64,000 nucleotides of DNA, from positions 1 through 64,000 of the forward strand of contig JALVXB010000021.1 of the NCBI GenBank assembly GCA_027023025.1, given 5' to 3'. A program made the position numbers and the translations under genes. Below the pieces are notes generated by a model. That model was not told the origin of the DNA, did no database searches, and was given only the letters and a program-made list of their open reading frames with translations. Numbering within the stretch: the stretch's first letter is position 1; each line of letters starts with the position of its first letter. Source of the stretch: Caldisericaceae bacterium. GTDB lineage: Bacteria > Caldisericota > Caldisericia > Caldisericales > Caldisericaceae. Below, piece after piece: positions 24,902-32,901 of this stretch.

Positions 24902-27508
24902 GTGAAAAAGATAAAAAAAATCGTCTCGCTTTTAGCATTTATAACTTTTATAATGACCTTCGTGTTTGTATTCAGCAGACCTGTTTTATCAAAAACTGAT
25001 CGTGCATCAAATAAGTACATTTTGAATGGCCTGATTATTTCCGGGATTCCTTCATCTGACCTTATTTCTAAGACTAACGGGCCTGTTTTTGTTGGCCTTG
25101 AAAAGGTTGATAATGCATACGACTTAAGATATTCCGAGAGCTTTGATAGTTCAAACTCGATACCTTTATTTTCGCAAGTAAACTTATTTTCTACTCAGTT
25201 TATCAGTAAAAATGCACTTACTGTGGAAGCACTTCAAAAAATGTACAAGAACCTTCCCGAAGGTGACGACTTTGATAAGGAAAAAATAATCGCCACTGTA
25301 AACTCTCTTTATGTGGATAGATACGGGAATCCTTTGGTTACATCCAAAAAAGTAGGCTCGGAAGTTCAAATTACATACAAAAAGATTAGTACCGGGAGAG
25401 GTAGCAGTCTTATTCCTATAAGAAATGTCAGAAAAAGCGATAAAGTAAAGACTTTCTTTCTTTTGAATCCTTATGCGACTCCCAGAAATGAAAGACTGAA
25501 CAAATTTGACTTCGAATACGCATACGACATTAATCCTGTTTTTTTCAACACGGTAGCTTTGAGAGAAAAAAGTGAAAGTTCTCGTATAGACTTCTCCGGA
25601 TTTTACATTGACATACCTAACACTACTAACGAAAAATTTACAAAAGTTATGGAGAACTCTCTTAAACGCTTCTATAAATTTGTTCATTCAAAGAAGAAAA
25701 TACTCATCGTTGAGAATTTAACTGAAAATAATTATCAACTTGGACGATATGCAGACATTGTTGGCATTCAGTATGACGGGAACCTGCAGTTTTTAGAAAG
25801 CGTTCGAAGAGAATTTCCTGATAAAGTAATTTTTGCGCTCATCAATAGTGACTTCTCACAATCCAATGTAAAAAATATTTTACAAAATCTATCTCTGTTC
25901 GGAATTTATCCAGAGTTTGGTAAAGATTCAAAAACGGGAGACTTTCTTTATTATGAACCACAGTTTCAGAAAGACTTAAGCATAATAAATTCTTACATTG
26001 AATGGATAACAGCAGAGAACGGATTAACTTTCAAACGATTTTACGCAAAAGACGGCTTTAAAATCTCTGAGTTCTCTAATGACAGAGCCCTTATGTACTT
26101 TGTTAAAGGCAAAGGAATCTGTACTTTGCATCCTGATGTATCTGGTATAACACGATATTCCGACTTAATAAGCGGTAAGCAATTTGTTTTAAAAACTGGA
26201 GAAATAAGTATACCAGTAAGTTCGGGCACTTTTATTATAGGATATAAACCTGATTCACCTATACAATTTCTGGGCGTATTGCCTGAATCTCAAAGTGGCG
26301 TCGTTAACATTTTATTCCAAAATTTCGCTAACAAAAAACAATCTGCAAATATTGCGATAACGACTGATGGCAAGACCGCTCTTAAGGAAAGTGAAAATTA
26401 TTTTCTTCCAGAAGCACAAAGAGTATTAAGTGTTAGATTTAAAAGTGGTGTTCTAAAAATTTTCGTTAACCGTAACGATGTTTTTACGATTAAAGTTAGA
26501 CAAAACTTTAATACTTCTCCTTACTTGTTTTTAACGCTTCTTCTGGCTCTTGCCCTTTTATGGTCGTATTCTGATAAAATTGCAAGATACATTAAAAGGG
26601 GTATTTCTGTCAAATTGTTTTTATTGTTAATCTTTGTTGTAGGTTCTAGTTTAATTATCTTAAATACATATCTTATTCACTATTCCCAGAGGGTGTTTCT
26701 TTTTATGTTGTTTGGAATTTATTTTATTTTTTTGGGACTGTACGACTATGCATTTATAAAGGATTCGTTGCGCTGGTCTGCTGTTTTCTTTGCATTTGGC
26801 TTTGCGGTTAATTTTTTGGAACACAAAACGCTTATGCCAAAGTTCTTTTACGGAATTATGCCATATCAGCGATTTGATTGGGTATTATTTATAGCACCGT
26901 GGGTTCTTCTACTGGCAGCGTTTGCCGTGTACGGAAACAAGCGATTCATAAAGTCGGAAGTTATTCTGATTATTCTTTCCCTTGCTGGCCCTGTGTTTTT
27001 CTTTACCCCGAAGATAAATCCTATGGTTCTAAAGTTAACGCTTGCTAATTCGTATCCGCTCGCCATCGTGGCTATTGGAGGTGGAGTTTTAGCAGTACTT
27101 CACAAAAAGAACTTTGCTCCGTATCTTGCTCTGCTTTTTGTAATAACGGGACTTTACTTTGGTTCGGTGTATGCAAGCAATGCTTTTTATTCTCAGTATG
27201 TATTCTCACACTCATCACTCGTGAAGTCTGTTATTTTAAAGGATTTTTTTATGCTTATATCGCCATTTTACTTTATAGCGTTGCTGCACCACAATATTGC
27301 AAAAACCAGTCCAAGAGTTTCTATAAATAAATTTGTTATAACTTTTCTATTTATCGTTATACTTGCAGCACTTTACTCTATGTGGGGATTTAATGTGCAC
27401 TGCAGCACTACGATAGAGCGTATATTTGCAATGCCTATATACATTTTGATTGAGTTTCTTTTATCAATGATACTAATTCAGCCTTTAAATAAACATACGG
27501 AAGTTTAA
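24902..27508 (+). CDS. Large membrane protein with extracellular domain, function not recognised
   Basis: I do not recognise this 868-residue protein. It has an N-terminal signal or anchor (about 8-30), then about 500 residues predicted outside the membrane, and from about residue 545 ten or so hydrophobic helices to the C-terminus. The external part alternates strand- and helix-like segments (SGFYIDIPN, ILIVENLTEN, ADIVGIQYDG, IFALINSDF, FGIYPEFG), which recalls the TIM barrels of glycoside hydrolases. That is inference; no catalytic pair can be named. DUF5693 was considered but not confirmed. Start GTG 24902 lacks a Shine-Dalgarno and sits 8 nt after a TATAAT. Possible roles are cell-envelope polysaccharide handling or export. 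Confidence 0.75.
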   Translation: MKKIKKIVSLLAFITFIMTFVFVFSRPVLSKTDRASNKYILNGLIISGIPSSDLISKTNGPVFVGLEKVDNAYDLRYSESFDSSNSIPLFSQVNLFSTQFISKNALTVEALQKMYKNLPEGDDFDKEKIIATVNSLYVDRYGNPLVTSKKVGSEVQITYKKISTGRGSSLIPIRNVRKSDKVKTFFLLNPYATPRNERLNKFDFEYAYDINPVFFNTVALREKSESSRIDFSGFYIDIPNTTNEKFTKVMENSLKRFYKFVHSKKKILIVENLTENNYQLGRYADIVGIQYDGNLQFLESVRREFPDKVIFALINSDFSQSNVKNILQNLSLFGIYPEFGKDSKTGDFLYYEPQFQKDLSIINSYIEWITAENGLTFKRFYAKDGFKISEFSNDRALMYFVKGKGICTLHPDVSGITRYSDLISGKQFVLKTGEISIPVSSGTFIIGYKPDSPIQFLGVLPESQSGVVNILFQNFANKKQSANIAITTDGKTALKESENYFLPEAQRVLSVRFKSGVLKIFVNRNDVFTIKVRQNFNTSPYLFLTLLLALALLWSYSDKIARYIKRGISVKLFLLLIFVVGSSLIILNTYLIHYSQRVFLFMLFGIYFIFLGLYDYAFIKDSLRWSAVFFAFGFAVNFLEHKTLMPKFFYGIMPYQRFDWVLFIAPWVLLLAAFAVYGNKRFIKSEVILIILSLAGPVFFFTPKINPMVLKLTLANSYPLAIVAIGGGVLAVLHKKNFAPYLALLFVITGLYFGSVYASNAFYSQYVFSHSSLVKSVILKDFFMLISPFYFIALLHHNIAKTSPRVSINKFVITFLFIVILAALYSMWGFNVHCSTTIERIFAMPIYILIEFLLSMILIQPLNKHTEV

Positions 27509-27557
27509 CGCTTTAGTTTAATACTTTATTTACACTCAAATATATAGAAAAAATATA

Positions 27558-27585
27558 TTGAAAATAAGTGAAAATTTTCTATAAT
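27558..27585 (+). promoter_or_regulatory. Sigma-70 promoter of the ferredoxin-por operon
   Basis: TTGAAA (27558-27563), 16-bp spacer, perfect TATAAT (27580-27585). The ferredoxin start codon follows 19 bp later behind GGAGGTGAAAG. Confidence 0.75.
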
Positions 27586-27604
27586 TTGGATACGGAGGTG
27601 AAAG

Positions 27605-27802
27605 ATGGCGAAATATAAAATTACTCAAGACAGAGATGCATGTATTGGTTGCGGAGTTTGTGCATCCATTTGTCCAGAAAATTGGAAAATGGACGACGAT
27701 GGAAAAGCAAGTCCTATCTCTTTTGAGTCGGATGCGGATTGCAACAAGGATGCCGCAGAGAACTGCCCTGTTCAGTGCATCCATGTAGAGGAAGTAGGAT
27801 AG
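27605..27802 (+). CDS. Small monocluster 4Fe-4S ferredoxin
   Basis: A 65-residue soluble ferredoxin. CIGCGVCASICP near residue 13 supplies three cluster Cys, and the fourth lies in ENCPVQCI near the C-terminus. The remaining Cys could form a disulfide, as in Thermotoga and Pyrococcus type ferredoxins. It sits directly upstream of the pyruvate:ferredoxin oxidoreductase genes and is the obvious electron acceptor. ATG 27605 follows a strong GGAGGTG. A terminator-like hairpin separates it from porG, which would allow more ferredoxin than oxidoreductase mRNA. Confidence 0.92.
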   Translation: MAKYKITQDRDACIGCGVCASICPENWKMDDDGKASPISFESDADCNKDAAENCPVQCIHVEEVG

Positions 27803-27810
27803 TTTGATAA

Positions 27811-27832
27811 GGGCGCGAAAGCGCCCATTTTT
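27811..27832 (+). terminator. Intrinsic terminator between ferredoxin and porG
   Basis: Perfect 6-bp stem GGGCGC/GCGCCC with a GAAA tetraloop and a following ATTTTT. It lies 9 bp after the ferredoxin stop and 28 bp before porG. Only about 27 bp remain for another promoter, so partial read-through is likely. Confidence 0.75.
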
Positions 27833-27859
27833 CAGAAAGAGAGTGGAAAGGAGGTTTTT

Positions 27860-28429
27860 ATGAAAGAAGTTTACGAAGTAAGAATGCATGCGCGTGCAGG
27901 TCAGGGTGCAAAATCTGGTTCCCAGTTGCTTGCAGAAGCAGCATTTAAAGAAGGTAAATGGATTCAGTCATTCCCGGAATACGGTTCGGAAAGGCGTGGT
28001 GCTCCTACTGTATCATATACGCGTATTTCTGATAAGAGGTTAAGAACACACGAGCCCATTGTAAATCCAGATGCAGTGCTTGTTTTCGACCCGGGTCTCG
28101 CAAGGACCATTGATGTAACGAGTGGACTATCGGAGGAAAGTGGCATACTAATTGTTAACACGACTGACTCAGTGGACGAAGTTAAAAAACAAACTGGATT
28201 TAACGGAAAGGTTTATACTCTTGATGCAACAGGCATATCACTTGACTTACTTCACATTGATGCGCCCAATGTACCTATGCTTGGCGCTTTAATCAAAGTT
28301 ACGGGTATTGTTAAACTTGAATCTCTCGAGGAAGTTATAAAGGAACACTTCCTTGAAAAACTAGGAGAAGAAAAAGTTAACAAAAATATTGAAGGGCTCA
28401 AAAGAGCTTACGAGGAGGTATCAAAATGA
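27860..28429 (+). CDS. porG: Pyruvate:ferredoxin oxidoreductase, gamma subunit
   Basis: Gamma subunit of the four-subunit 2-oxoacid:ferredoxin oxidoreductase, 189 residues. Typical motifs are RMHARAGQGAKSGSQLLAEAA at the N-terminus, FPEYGSERRGAPTVSYTRISD, and NVPMLGALIKVTGIVKLES. GGAGG precedes ATG 27860. The order gamma, delta, alpha, beta is the classic archaeal/Thermotoga arrangement, and porD overlaps by 4 bp. The enzyme converts pyruvate and CoA to acetyl-CoA, CO2 and reduced ferredoxin. A related oxoacid specificity (2-oxoisovalerate) cannot be ruled out from this subunit alone. Confidence 0.93.
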   Translation: MKEVYEVRMHARAGQGAKSGSQLLAEAAFKEGKWIQSFPEYGSERRGAPTVSYTRISDKRLRTHEPIVNPDAVLVFDPGLARTIDVTSGLSEESGILIVNTTDSVDEVKKQTGFNGKVYTLDATGISLDLLHIDAPNVPMLGALIKVTGIVKLESLEEVIKEHFLEKLGEEKVNKNIEGLKRAYEEVSK

Positions 28430-28770
28430 GTGAGAAAAAGGGTTGGAAGGAATTGATGCGAGGCTCAGATCTTCCACCTGCATCGTCCCTTGAATATAAA
28501 ACTGGATCGTGGAGGACTCTCAGACCTGTATGGGATCCTGAAAAGTGTACGCATTGCATGTTCTGTGTTGCATATTGCCCTGATATGGCTATCCCGGTAA
28601 AAGTAACAGAAGAAGGCGTAAAGGGCTTTGGCGCAAGAATTTACAAAGGAACTGTTAGATTAGAAACAAATTTTGATTATTGTAAGGGGTGTGGAATTTG
28701 CGCGCAGGAATGCCCTACTCATGCAATCGAAATGATTAGAGAAGAAGAAGCCGTAAAGGGCTCGAAATAG
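28426..28770 (+). CDS. porD: Pyruvate:ferredoxin oxidoreductase, delta (2x4Fe-4S) subunit
   Basis: Ferredoxin-like subunit, 114 residues, with two complete 4Fe-4S motifs: CTHCMFCVAYCP near residue 40 and CKGCGICAQECP near 85. The N-terminal extension WKELMRGSDLPPASS is characteristic of Por delta subunits. It connects the TPP site to external ferredoxin. It overlaps porG by 4 bp (ATGA), and porA begins 10 bp downstream behind GGAGGTG. Confidence 0.94.
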   Translation: MSEKKGWKELMRGSDLPPASSLEYKTGSWRTLRPVWDPEKCTHCMFCVAYCPDMAIPVKVTEEGVKGFGARIYKGTVRLETNFDYCKGCGICAQECPTHAIEMIREEEAVKGSK

Positions 28771-28780
28771 GAGGTGTAGG

Positions 28781-29950
28781 ATGAGTACTTGGAAAGCATT
28801 AACTGGAGCACAGGCTGTTGCTGAGGCGATGAGGCAGGCAAATCCTGATGTGGTAGCAGCATATCCCATTACACCTCAGACGCCAATTGTTGAGCAGTTT
28901 GCATCGTTTGTAGCAAATGGCATTGTAGATACAGAGATGATTCCTGTAGAATCTGAGCATTCTGCAATGTCCTGTACTGTGGGTGCAGCTGCTGCAGGTG
29001 CAAGAGCAATGTGTGCAACCGCGTCTCAGGGGCTCGCCCTTATGTGGGAAGTCGTTGCTGCAGTGCCTGGATTAAGATTACCTATCGTAATGCCTATTGT
29101 AAACAGAGCACTTTCTGCTCCTATTAACATTCATTGCGACCACTCAGACGCAATGGGTGCAACGACAATTGGTTGGATACAAATTTACTCTGAGAATGCT
29201 CAGGAAGCTTACGAAAACACGCTTCTTGCAATAAGGCTTGCAGAGCATAAAGATGTATTATTGCCAGTCATGGTTATGCAGGACGGTTTCATTATAAGTC
29301 ACGGTGTTGAGAATGTTGAAGTTTTTGACGATGAAGCAGTAAAGAACTTCGTTGGAGAAAGGAAACCTGACAGATACCTTCTTGATGTAGACCATCCTTA
29401 TACGATTGGCCCTCTTGCTTTACCTGACTACTACTTTGAAATTAAACGCCAGCAGGAAGCGGCAATGGAAAATGCTCTGAAAGTTTATCTAGAAGTGGGC
29501 AAAGAACTTTCAAAGATTTCAGGCCACGATTATCCATACTTTGAAGAATACAAGACAGAAGACGCGGAAGCCGTTATCGTAATACTTTCTTCTGCTGCAG
29601 GAACTGCCAAGGATGCTGTAGACGAGCTACGCAATGAAGGCAAAAAAGTTGGTCTTGTTAAGCCGAAATTGTTCAGGCCCTTCCCTTACAGAGAAATGCG
29701 AAAGGCTCTAGAAAAATTTAAGGCAATCGGCGTGCTTGACCGGTCAATGGCATTTGGGGCTTATGCACCGCTTTACACAGAAGTGAGAAATGCTTTGTTT
29801 GAATCTGAAAATAGGCCTAAACTCCAGAGTTACATATTTGGACTTGGTGGAAAAGACATCTTTAAGTCAGATATCAAAAAAGTATTTGACGAATTGCTTT
29901 CAGGCAATCTGAATCCTGAAGAGCAGAGATACATAAGGTTAAGGGGGTAA
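28781..29950 (+). CDS. porA: Pyruvate:ferredoxin oxidoreductase, alpha subunit
   Basis: Alpha subunit, 389 residues. Conserved stretches include VAAYPITPQTPIVEQFA near residue 30, then MIPVESEHSAMSCTVGAAAAGARAMCATASQGLALM, and a domain II with AVIVILSSAAGTAKDAVDELR. The C-terminal part has VLDRSMAFGAYAPLYTEV. TPITPQTP-type loops contact TPP pyrimidine and pyruvate in characterised enzymes, and the Thr in PITPQT is present. It lies between porD and porB in one transcript. Length and motifs agree with pyruvate-specific enzymes. Confidence 0.95.
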   Translation: MSTWKALTGAQAVAEAMRQANPDVVAAYPITPQTPIVEQFASFVANGIVDTEMIPVESEHSAMSCTVGAAAAGARAMCATASQGLALMWEVVAAVPGLRLPIVMPIVNRALSAPINIHCDHSDAMGATTIGWIQIYSENAQEAYENTLLAIRLAEHKDVLLPVMVMQDGFIISHGVENVEVFDDEAVKNFVGERKPDRYLLDVDHPYTIGPLALPDYYFEIKRQQEAAMENALKVYLEVGKELSKISGHDYPYFEEYKTEDAEAVIVILSSAAGTAKDAVDELRNEGKKVGLVKPKLFRPFPYREMRKALEKFKAIGVLDRSMAFGAYAPLYTEVRNALFESENRPKLQSYIFGLGGKDIFKSDIKKVFDELLSGNLNPEEQRYIRLRG

Positions 29951-29954
29951 CGAT

Positions 29955-30887
29955 ATGGCTACATTACAAGAGATAATGGCAAAACCGGTTGGCCTTGCAT
30001 CAGGGCACAGAATGTGTGCAGGGTGCGGCATTGGCGCGATTGTAAGGACTGTGCTTGCTGCCTCTGACAAACCGGTGATTGTTGCAAATGCGACGGGTTG
30101 CTTGGAAGTTGTAACGACGATTTATCCTTATTCAGCGTGGAAAGTGCCGTGGATCCATCTTACTTTCGAGAATGCGGCAGCAGTAGCAAGTGGAATTGAA
30201 ACGGCATATAGAGCGCTAAGAAAGAGAGGAAAAATTGATAAGGATGTTAATATTATCGCATTTGGTGGAGATGGTGGAACATATGACATAGGGTTCCAGG
30301 CACTTTCTGGTGCACTTGAACGAGGACACAGGTTTTTATATGTGGTATACGATAACGAAGGTTACATGAACACAGGTAACCAGAGAAGTAGTGCAACTCC
30401 GTTTGGTGCAAGCACTACGACAGTTCCTGCGGGTACTAAGAGTTTTGGTAAGCCTCAGTGGAGGAAAAATATCGTAGAGATTGCAGCTGCACATAGAATC
30501 CCTTACGCTGCAACTGCAGCAAATCACAACATAATTGATCTATACAATAAAGCGAAAAAAGCTCTTTCACAGGATGGGCCTTCTTTCCTTGCCGTTTTAC
30601 AGCCCTGCACGACTAACTGGAAGTACGACCCAGCGCTTACTATGACATACTCAAAACTTGCCGTAGAAACTAACTTCTGGCCTCTTTACGAGTTTGATCA
30701 CGGTAAACTTCACATTAACTATAAACCAAAAAACAGAAAACCAATTGAAGAATTCTTAAAAGGACAGGGTAGGTTTAGACACCTCTTTAAGCCGGAAAAC
30801 AGACCTATTATCGAAAAGATGCAGAAAATGATAGACGAAGAGTGGGAAAGGCTTTTAAAACTTGAAGAATCTGGAGCGGTTTTATAG
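29955..30887 (+). CDS. porB: Pyruvate:ferredoxin oxidoreductase, beta (TPP) subunit
   Basis: Beta subunit with thiamine diphosphate and proximal 4Fe-4S cluster, 310 residues. RMCAGCGIGAIVRT provides the first two cluster Cys near residue 20; further Cys occur in NATGCLEV and QPCTTNW. The TPP/Mg motif runs from FGGDGGTYDIGFQALSG to YDNEGYMNTGNQRS, with GASTTT following as in pyruvate oxidoreductases. GGGGG lies 7 nt before ATG 29955. It is the last gene of the por unit and is followed by a strong terminator. Confidence 0.95.
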   Translation: MATLQEIMAKPVGLASGHRMCAGCGIGAIVRTVLAASDKPVIVANATGCLEVVTTIYPYSAWKVPWIHLTFENAAAVASGIETAYRALRKRGKIDKDVNIIAFGGDGGTYDIGFQALSGALERGHRFLYVVYDNEGYMNTGNQRSSATPFGASTTTVPAGTKSFGKPQWRKNIVEIAAAHRIPYAATAANHNIIDLYNKAKKALSQDGPSFLAVLQPCTTNWKYDPALTMTYSKLAVETNFWPLYEFDHGKLHINYKPKNRKPIEEFLKGQGRFRHLFKPENRPIIEKMQKMIDEEWERLLKLEESGAVL

Positions 30888-30912
30888 GTTATTTTTATTT
30901 CGTCTCGTTTTT

Positions 30913-30945
30913 AGCCCCGCTTAAAAATCGTATGCGGGGCTTTTT
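30913..30945 (+). terminator. Rho-independent terminator after porB
   Basis: Perfect 8-bp stem AGCCCCGC/GCGGGGCT, 13-nt loop, then TTTTT. It starts 25 bp after the porB stop codon. Confidence 0.93.
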
Positions 30946-30971
30946 GATTTCTATTTAGTTTATGCTATTTT
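30944..30971 (+). promoter_or_regulatory. Putative extended -10 promoter of the NifX-like/mtnP unit
   Basis: TTGATT (30944-30949), 16-bp spacer, TGC-TATTTT with the -10 hexamer at 30966-30971. It begins in the T-run of the porB terminator and lies 20 bp before the start codon at 30991. Confidence 0.5.
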
Positions 30972-30990
30972 ATAAGTGGAGGATAAATTT

Positions 30991-31389
30991 ATGAGTAAGA
31001 TCATTGCCGCGTTTGGTTTAAAAAACGATAATGAATTAACGGATAAGCACTTTGGAGACTCTATTTATTTCGATGTATACGAGTTGACGGAAAATAGCAT
31101 AAAGTATATAAAAAGAATTAACAATGTGAAGGTAAAGGAACGGATGCACGGTGATCCTAATAAAGCCGGCATAATTGGAGAGTTACTTAAAGAAGCAGAT
31201 ATTCTCGTCGCATTTAGGATGGGGTCCAATATTCTGCGAATGAAGAAAAGATTTGTTCCCGTAATTATAAATACTAAAGATATTAAAAAGGTTGAGAAAA
31301 CTTTGATATTAAACTTCGACAAAATTTCAAAAGAAGTGAGTAGAATAGGAGATAAAAATTACATAACTTTAAAAATTAAGGAGGATTAA
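30991..31389 (+). CDS. NifX/NifB-like (dinitrogenase Fe-Mo cofactor biosynthesis domain) protein
   Basis: A 132-residue single-domain protein of the NifX fold. The start MSKIIAAFGLKNDNELTDKHFGDSIYFDVYEL matches the conserved strand followed by the His-Phe-Gly substrate loop. ADILVAFRMGSNIL corresponds to the second-half motif. Family members bind metal-sulfur cofactors or act in metal homeostasis; most outside nitrogen fixers are uncharacterised. No nif genes are present, so nitrogen fixation is not implied. The track starts at GTG 30976, but GGAGG with 8-nt spacing selects ATG 30991. The mtnP start follows immediately after its stop. Confidence 0.8.
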   Translation: MSKIIAAFGLKNDNELTDKHFGDSIYFDVYELTENSIKYIKRINNVKVKERMHGDPNKAGIIGELLKEADILVAFRMGSNILRMKKRFVPVIINTKDIKKVEKTLILNFDKISKEVSRIGDKNYITLKIKED

Positions 31390-32196
31390 ATGGAAAAGAA
31401 GGCTGAAATTGGAGTTTTTGGAGGTTCTGGTTTTTACTCATTCCTGGATAATGTAAAGGAAGTAAAAGTAGAAACGCCGTACGGTGCACCTTCGGACCTC
31501 ATTGCAATTGGAGAGTACGCTGGAAGAAAAGTTGCATTCTTGCCAAGACACGGAAAGTTACATCAGTATCCACCCCATAAGATTCCCTACCGTGCAAATC
31601 TGTGGGCTATGAAGTCGTTAGGAGTAACTCGTATTATTGCGCCTACTGCTGTTGGAAGTTTGCAGTCTAACATTAAAGTAGGAGATTTTGTCGTAACAGA
31701 TCAATTTATTGATCGCACATCTGGTCGTGAATGCACATTTTACGACGGCCCAATTACCACGCATGTAAGCCTTGCCTATCCTTATTGTCCTGAGCTAAGA
31801 AGTATTGCAATCGATGTGCTTAGCGAAATGAAGTTGCCTTTTCATCCAAAAGGTACAGTGGTCGTAATACAGGGACCGCGTTTCTCTACAAAAGCAGAAA
31901 GCGAGTGGTTCACTAAAATGGGATGGGATATTATAAATATGACTCAGTACCCGGAAGCAGTACTTGCAAGAGAACTCGAAATGTGCTATGTGAACATTGC
32001 GGTCGTAACGGACTACGATGCGGGTATAGTTGCTGGTGGAGAAGTGGAGCCTGTGACTCAGGAAATGGTAGCACAAAAGTTTGTTGAAAATACAGAAAAA
32101 TTAAAACACATTATTAAACGGATGATTGAAATTATCCCTAAAGAACGGCACTGCAAGTGCGGTGAAGCATTAAAAGAGGCACGGGTTGGAGAGTAA
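31390..32196 (+). CDS. mtnP: S-methyl-5'-thioadenosine phosphorylase
   Basis: Purine nucleoside phosphorylase family enzyme, 268 residues, cleaving methylthioadenosine to adenine and 5-methylthioribose-1-phosphate. Motifs include GVFGGSGFY, PRHGKLHQYPPHKIPYRANLWAMKSLG (phosphate and ribose contacts), DQFIDRTSGRECTFYDG, NMTQYPEAVLARELEMCY, and the base-recognition VVTDYDAG. The Asp in the last motif favours 6-amino purines, so methylthioadenosine rather than methylthioinosine. GGAGG precedes ATG 31390. A C-terminal HCKCGEALKE adds cysteines that could stabilise the fold. It recycles the by-product of polyamine synthesis. Confidence 0.92.
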   Translation: MEKKAEIGVFGGSGFYSFLDNVKEVKVETPYGAPSDLIAIGEYAGRKVAFLPRHGKLHQYPPHKIPYRANLWAMKSLGVTRIIAPTAVGSLQSNIKVGDFVVTDQFIDRTSGRECTFYDGPITTHVSLAYPYCPELRSIAIDVLSEMKLPFHPKGTVVVIQGPRFSTKAESEWFTKMGWDIINMTQYPEAVLARELEMCYVNIAVVTDYDAGIVAGGEVEPVTQEMVAQKFVENTEKLKHIIKRMIEIIPKERHCKCGEALKEARVGE

Positions 32197-32199
32197 GTA

Positions 32200-32901
32200 G
32201 TGTTACCATTAAGAGATACTCAGGAAATAAGCATTTTCCCGGTCGTTACCATTGGTATTATCGTAGTAAATACGCTTGTATTTATTGCAATGTACATACA
32301 TGCCTATTCTTCTCCTAATCCTACTTATGCTTTAAACTTAGTTTATGTGAGATATGGTCTCGTTCCTTACGAAATAACGACCGGGCACCTCATATATCCA
32401 ACTATTAGGCCTGTTTGGGCTACTTTTTTTACATCTATGTTTATACACGGCGGATTTATGCACATTTTAGGAAACATGTGGTTTTTCTGGATCTTTGGGA
32501 ACAATGTAGAAGATTACTTCGGCAGTTTTTTGTTCTTAATTTTTTACCTGCTAGGAGGGATTGTTGCAGCTATTACTCAGATAGTAATTGGTCCCCTCTC
32601 AAAGATTCCTGTAATTGGTGCAAGCGGAGCAATTGCTGCTGCAATGGGCGCTTATTTTTATTTGTTTCCTCGATCAAATATCAGAACACTTATTTTTGTA
32701 GTATACTTTATTACTTTTGTAGATATTCCTGCCTCAATCTTCCTCGTGTTGTGGTTTCTTATGCAGCTTATACCAGGACTTAGTTCTTTTGGTGCTTCTC
32801 AAGGCGTTGCCTTTTGGGCACACATTGGAGGCTTTATATTCGGAATTATATTTGCAGCAGTTGTTAAAAAGATGAAAGAAAGTGGTAGTTACGGATTTTG
32901 A
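32200..32901 (+). CDS. Rhomboid-family intramembrane serine protease
   Basis: Six-helix rhomboid of 233 residues. The catalytic Ser is in GASG (Ser142) and the catalytic His in FWAHIGG (His208). The L1-loop hallmark GGFMHILGNMWFFWIFGNNVED is present, including the HxxxN motif. It cleaves transmembrane proteins within the bilayer; the substrate is unknown. The start is GTG at 32200 behind GGAG. Its 3' end overlaps the next gene by 20 bp, so co-expression with the nuclease-fold protein and DDAH-like protein is likely. Confidence 0.93.
   Translation: MLPLRDTQEISIFPVVTIGIIVVNTLVFIAMYIHAYSSPNPTYALNLVYVRYGLVPYEITTGHLIYPTIRPVWATFFTSMFIHGGFMHILGNMWFFWIFGNNVEDYFGSFLFLIFYLLGGIVAAITQIVIGPLSKIPVIGASGAIAAAMGAYFYLFPRSNIRTLIFVVYFITFVDIPASIFLVLWFLMQLIPGLSSFGASQGVAFWAHIGGFIFGIIFAAVVKKMKESGSYGF

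Noticed and set aside
30991-31389. NifX-like protein as a sign of nitrogen fixation
   Set aside because: No nifHDK, nifB or nifEN genes in the window, and this domain is widespread in non-fixing anaerobes.
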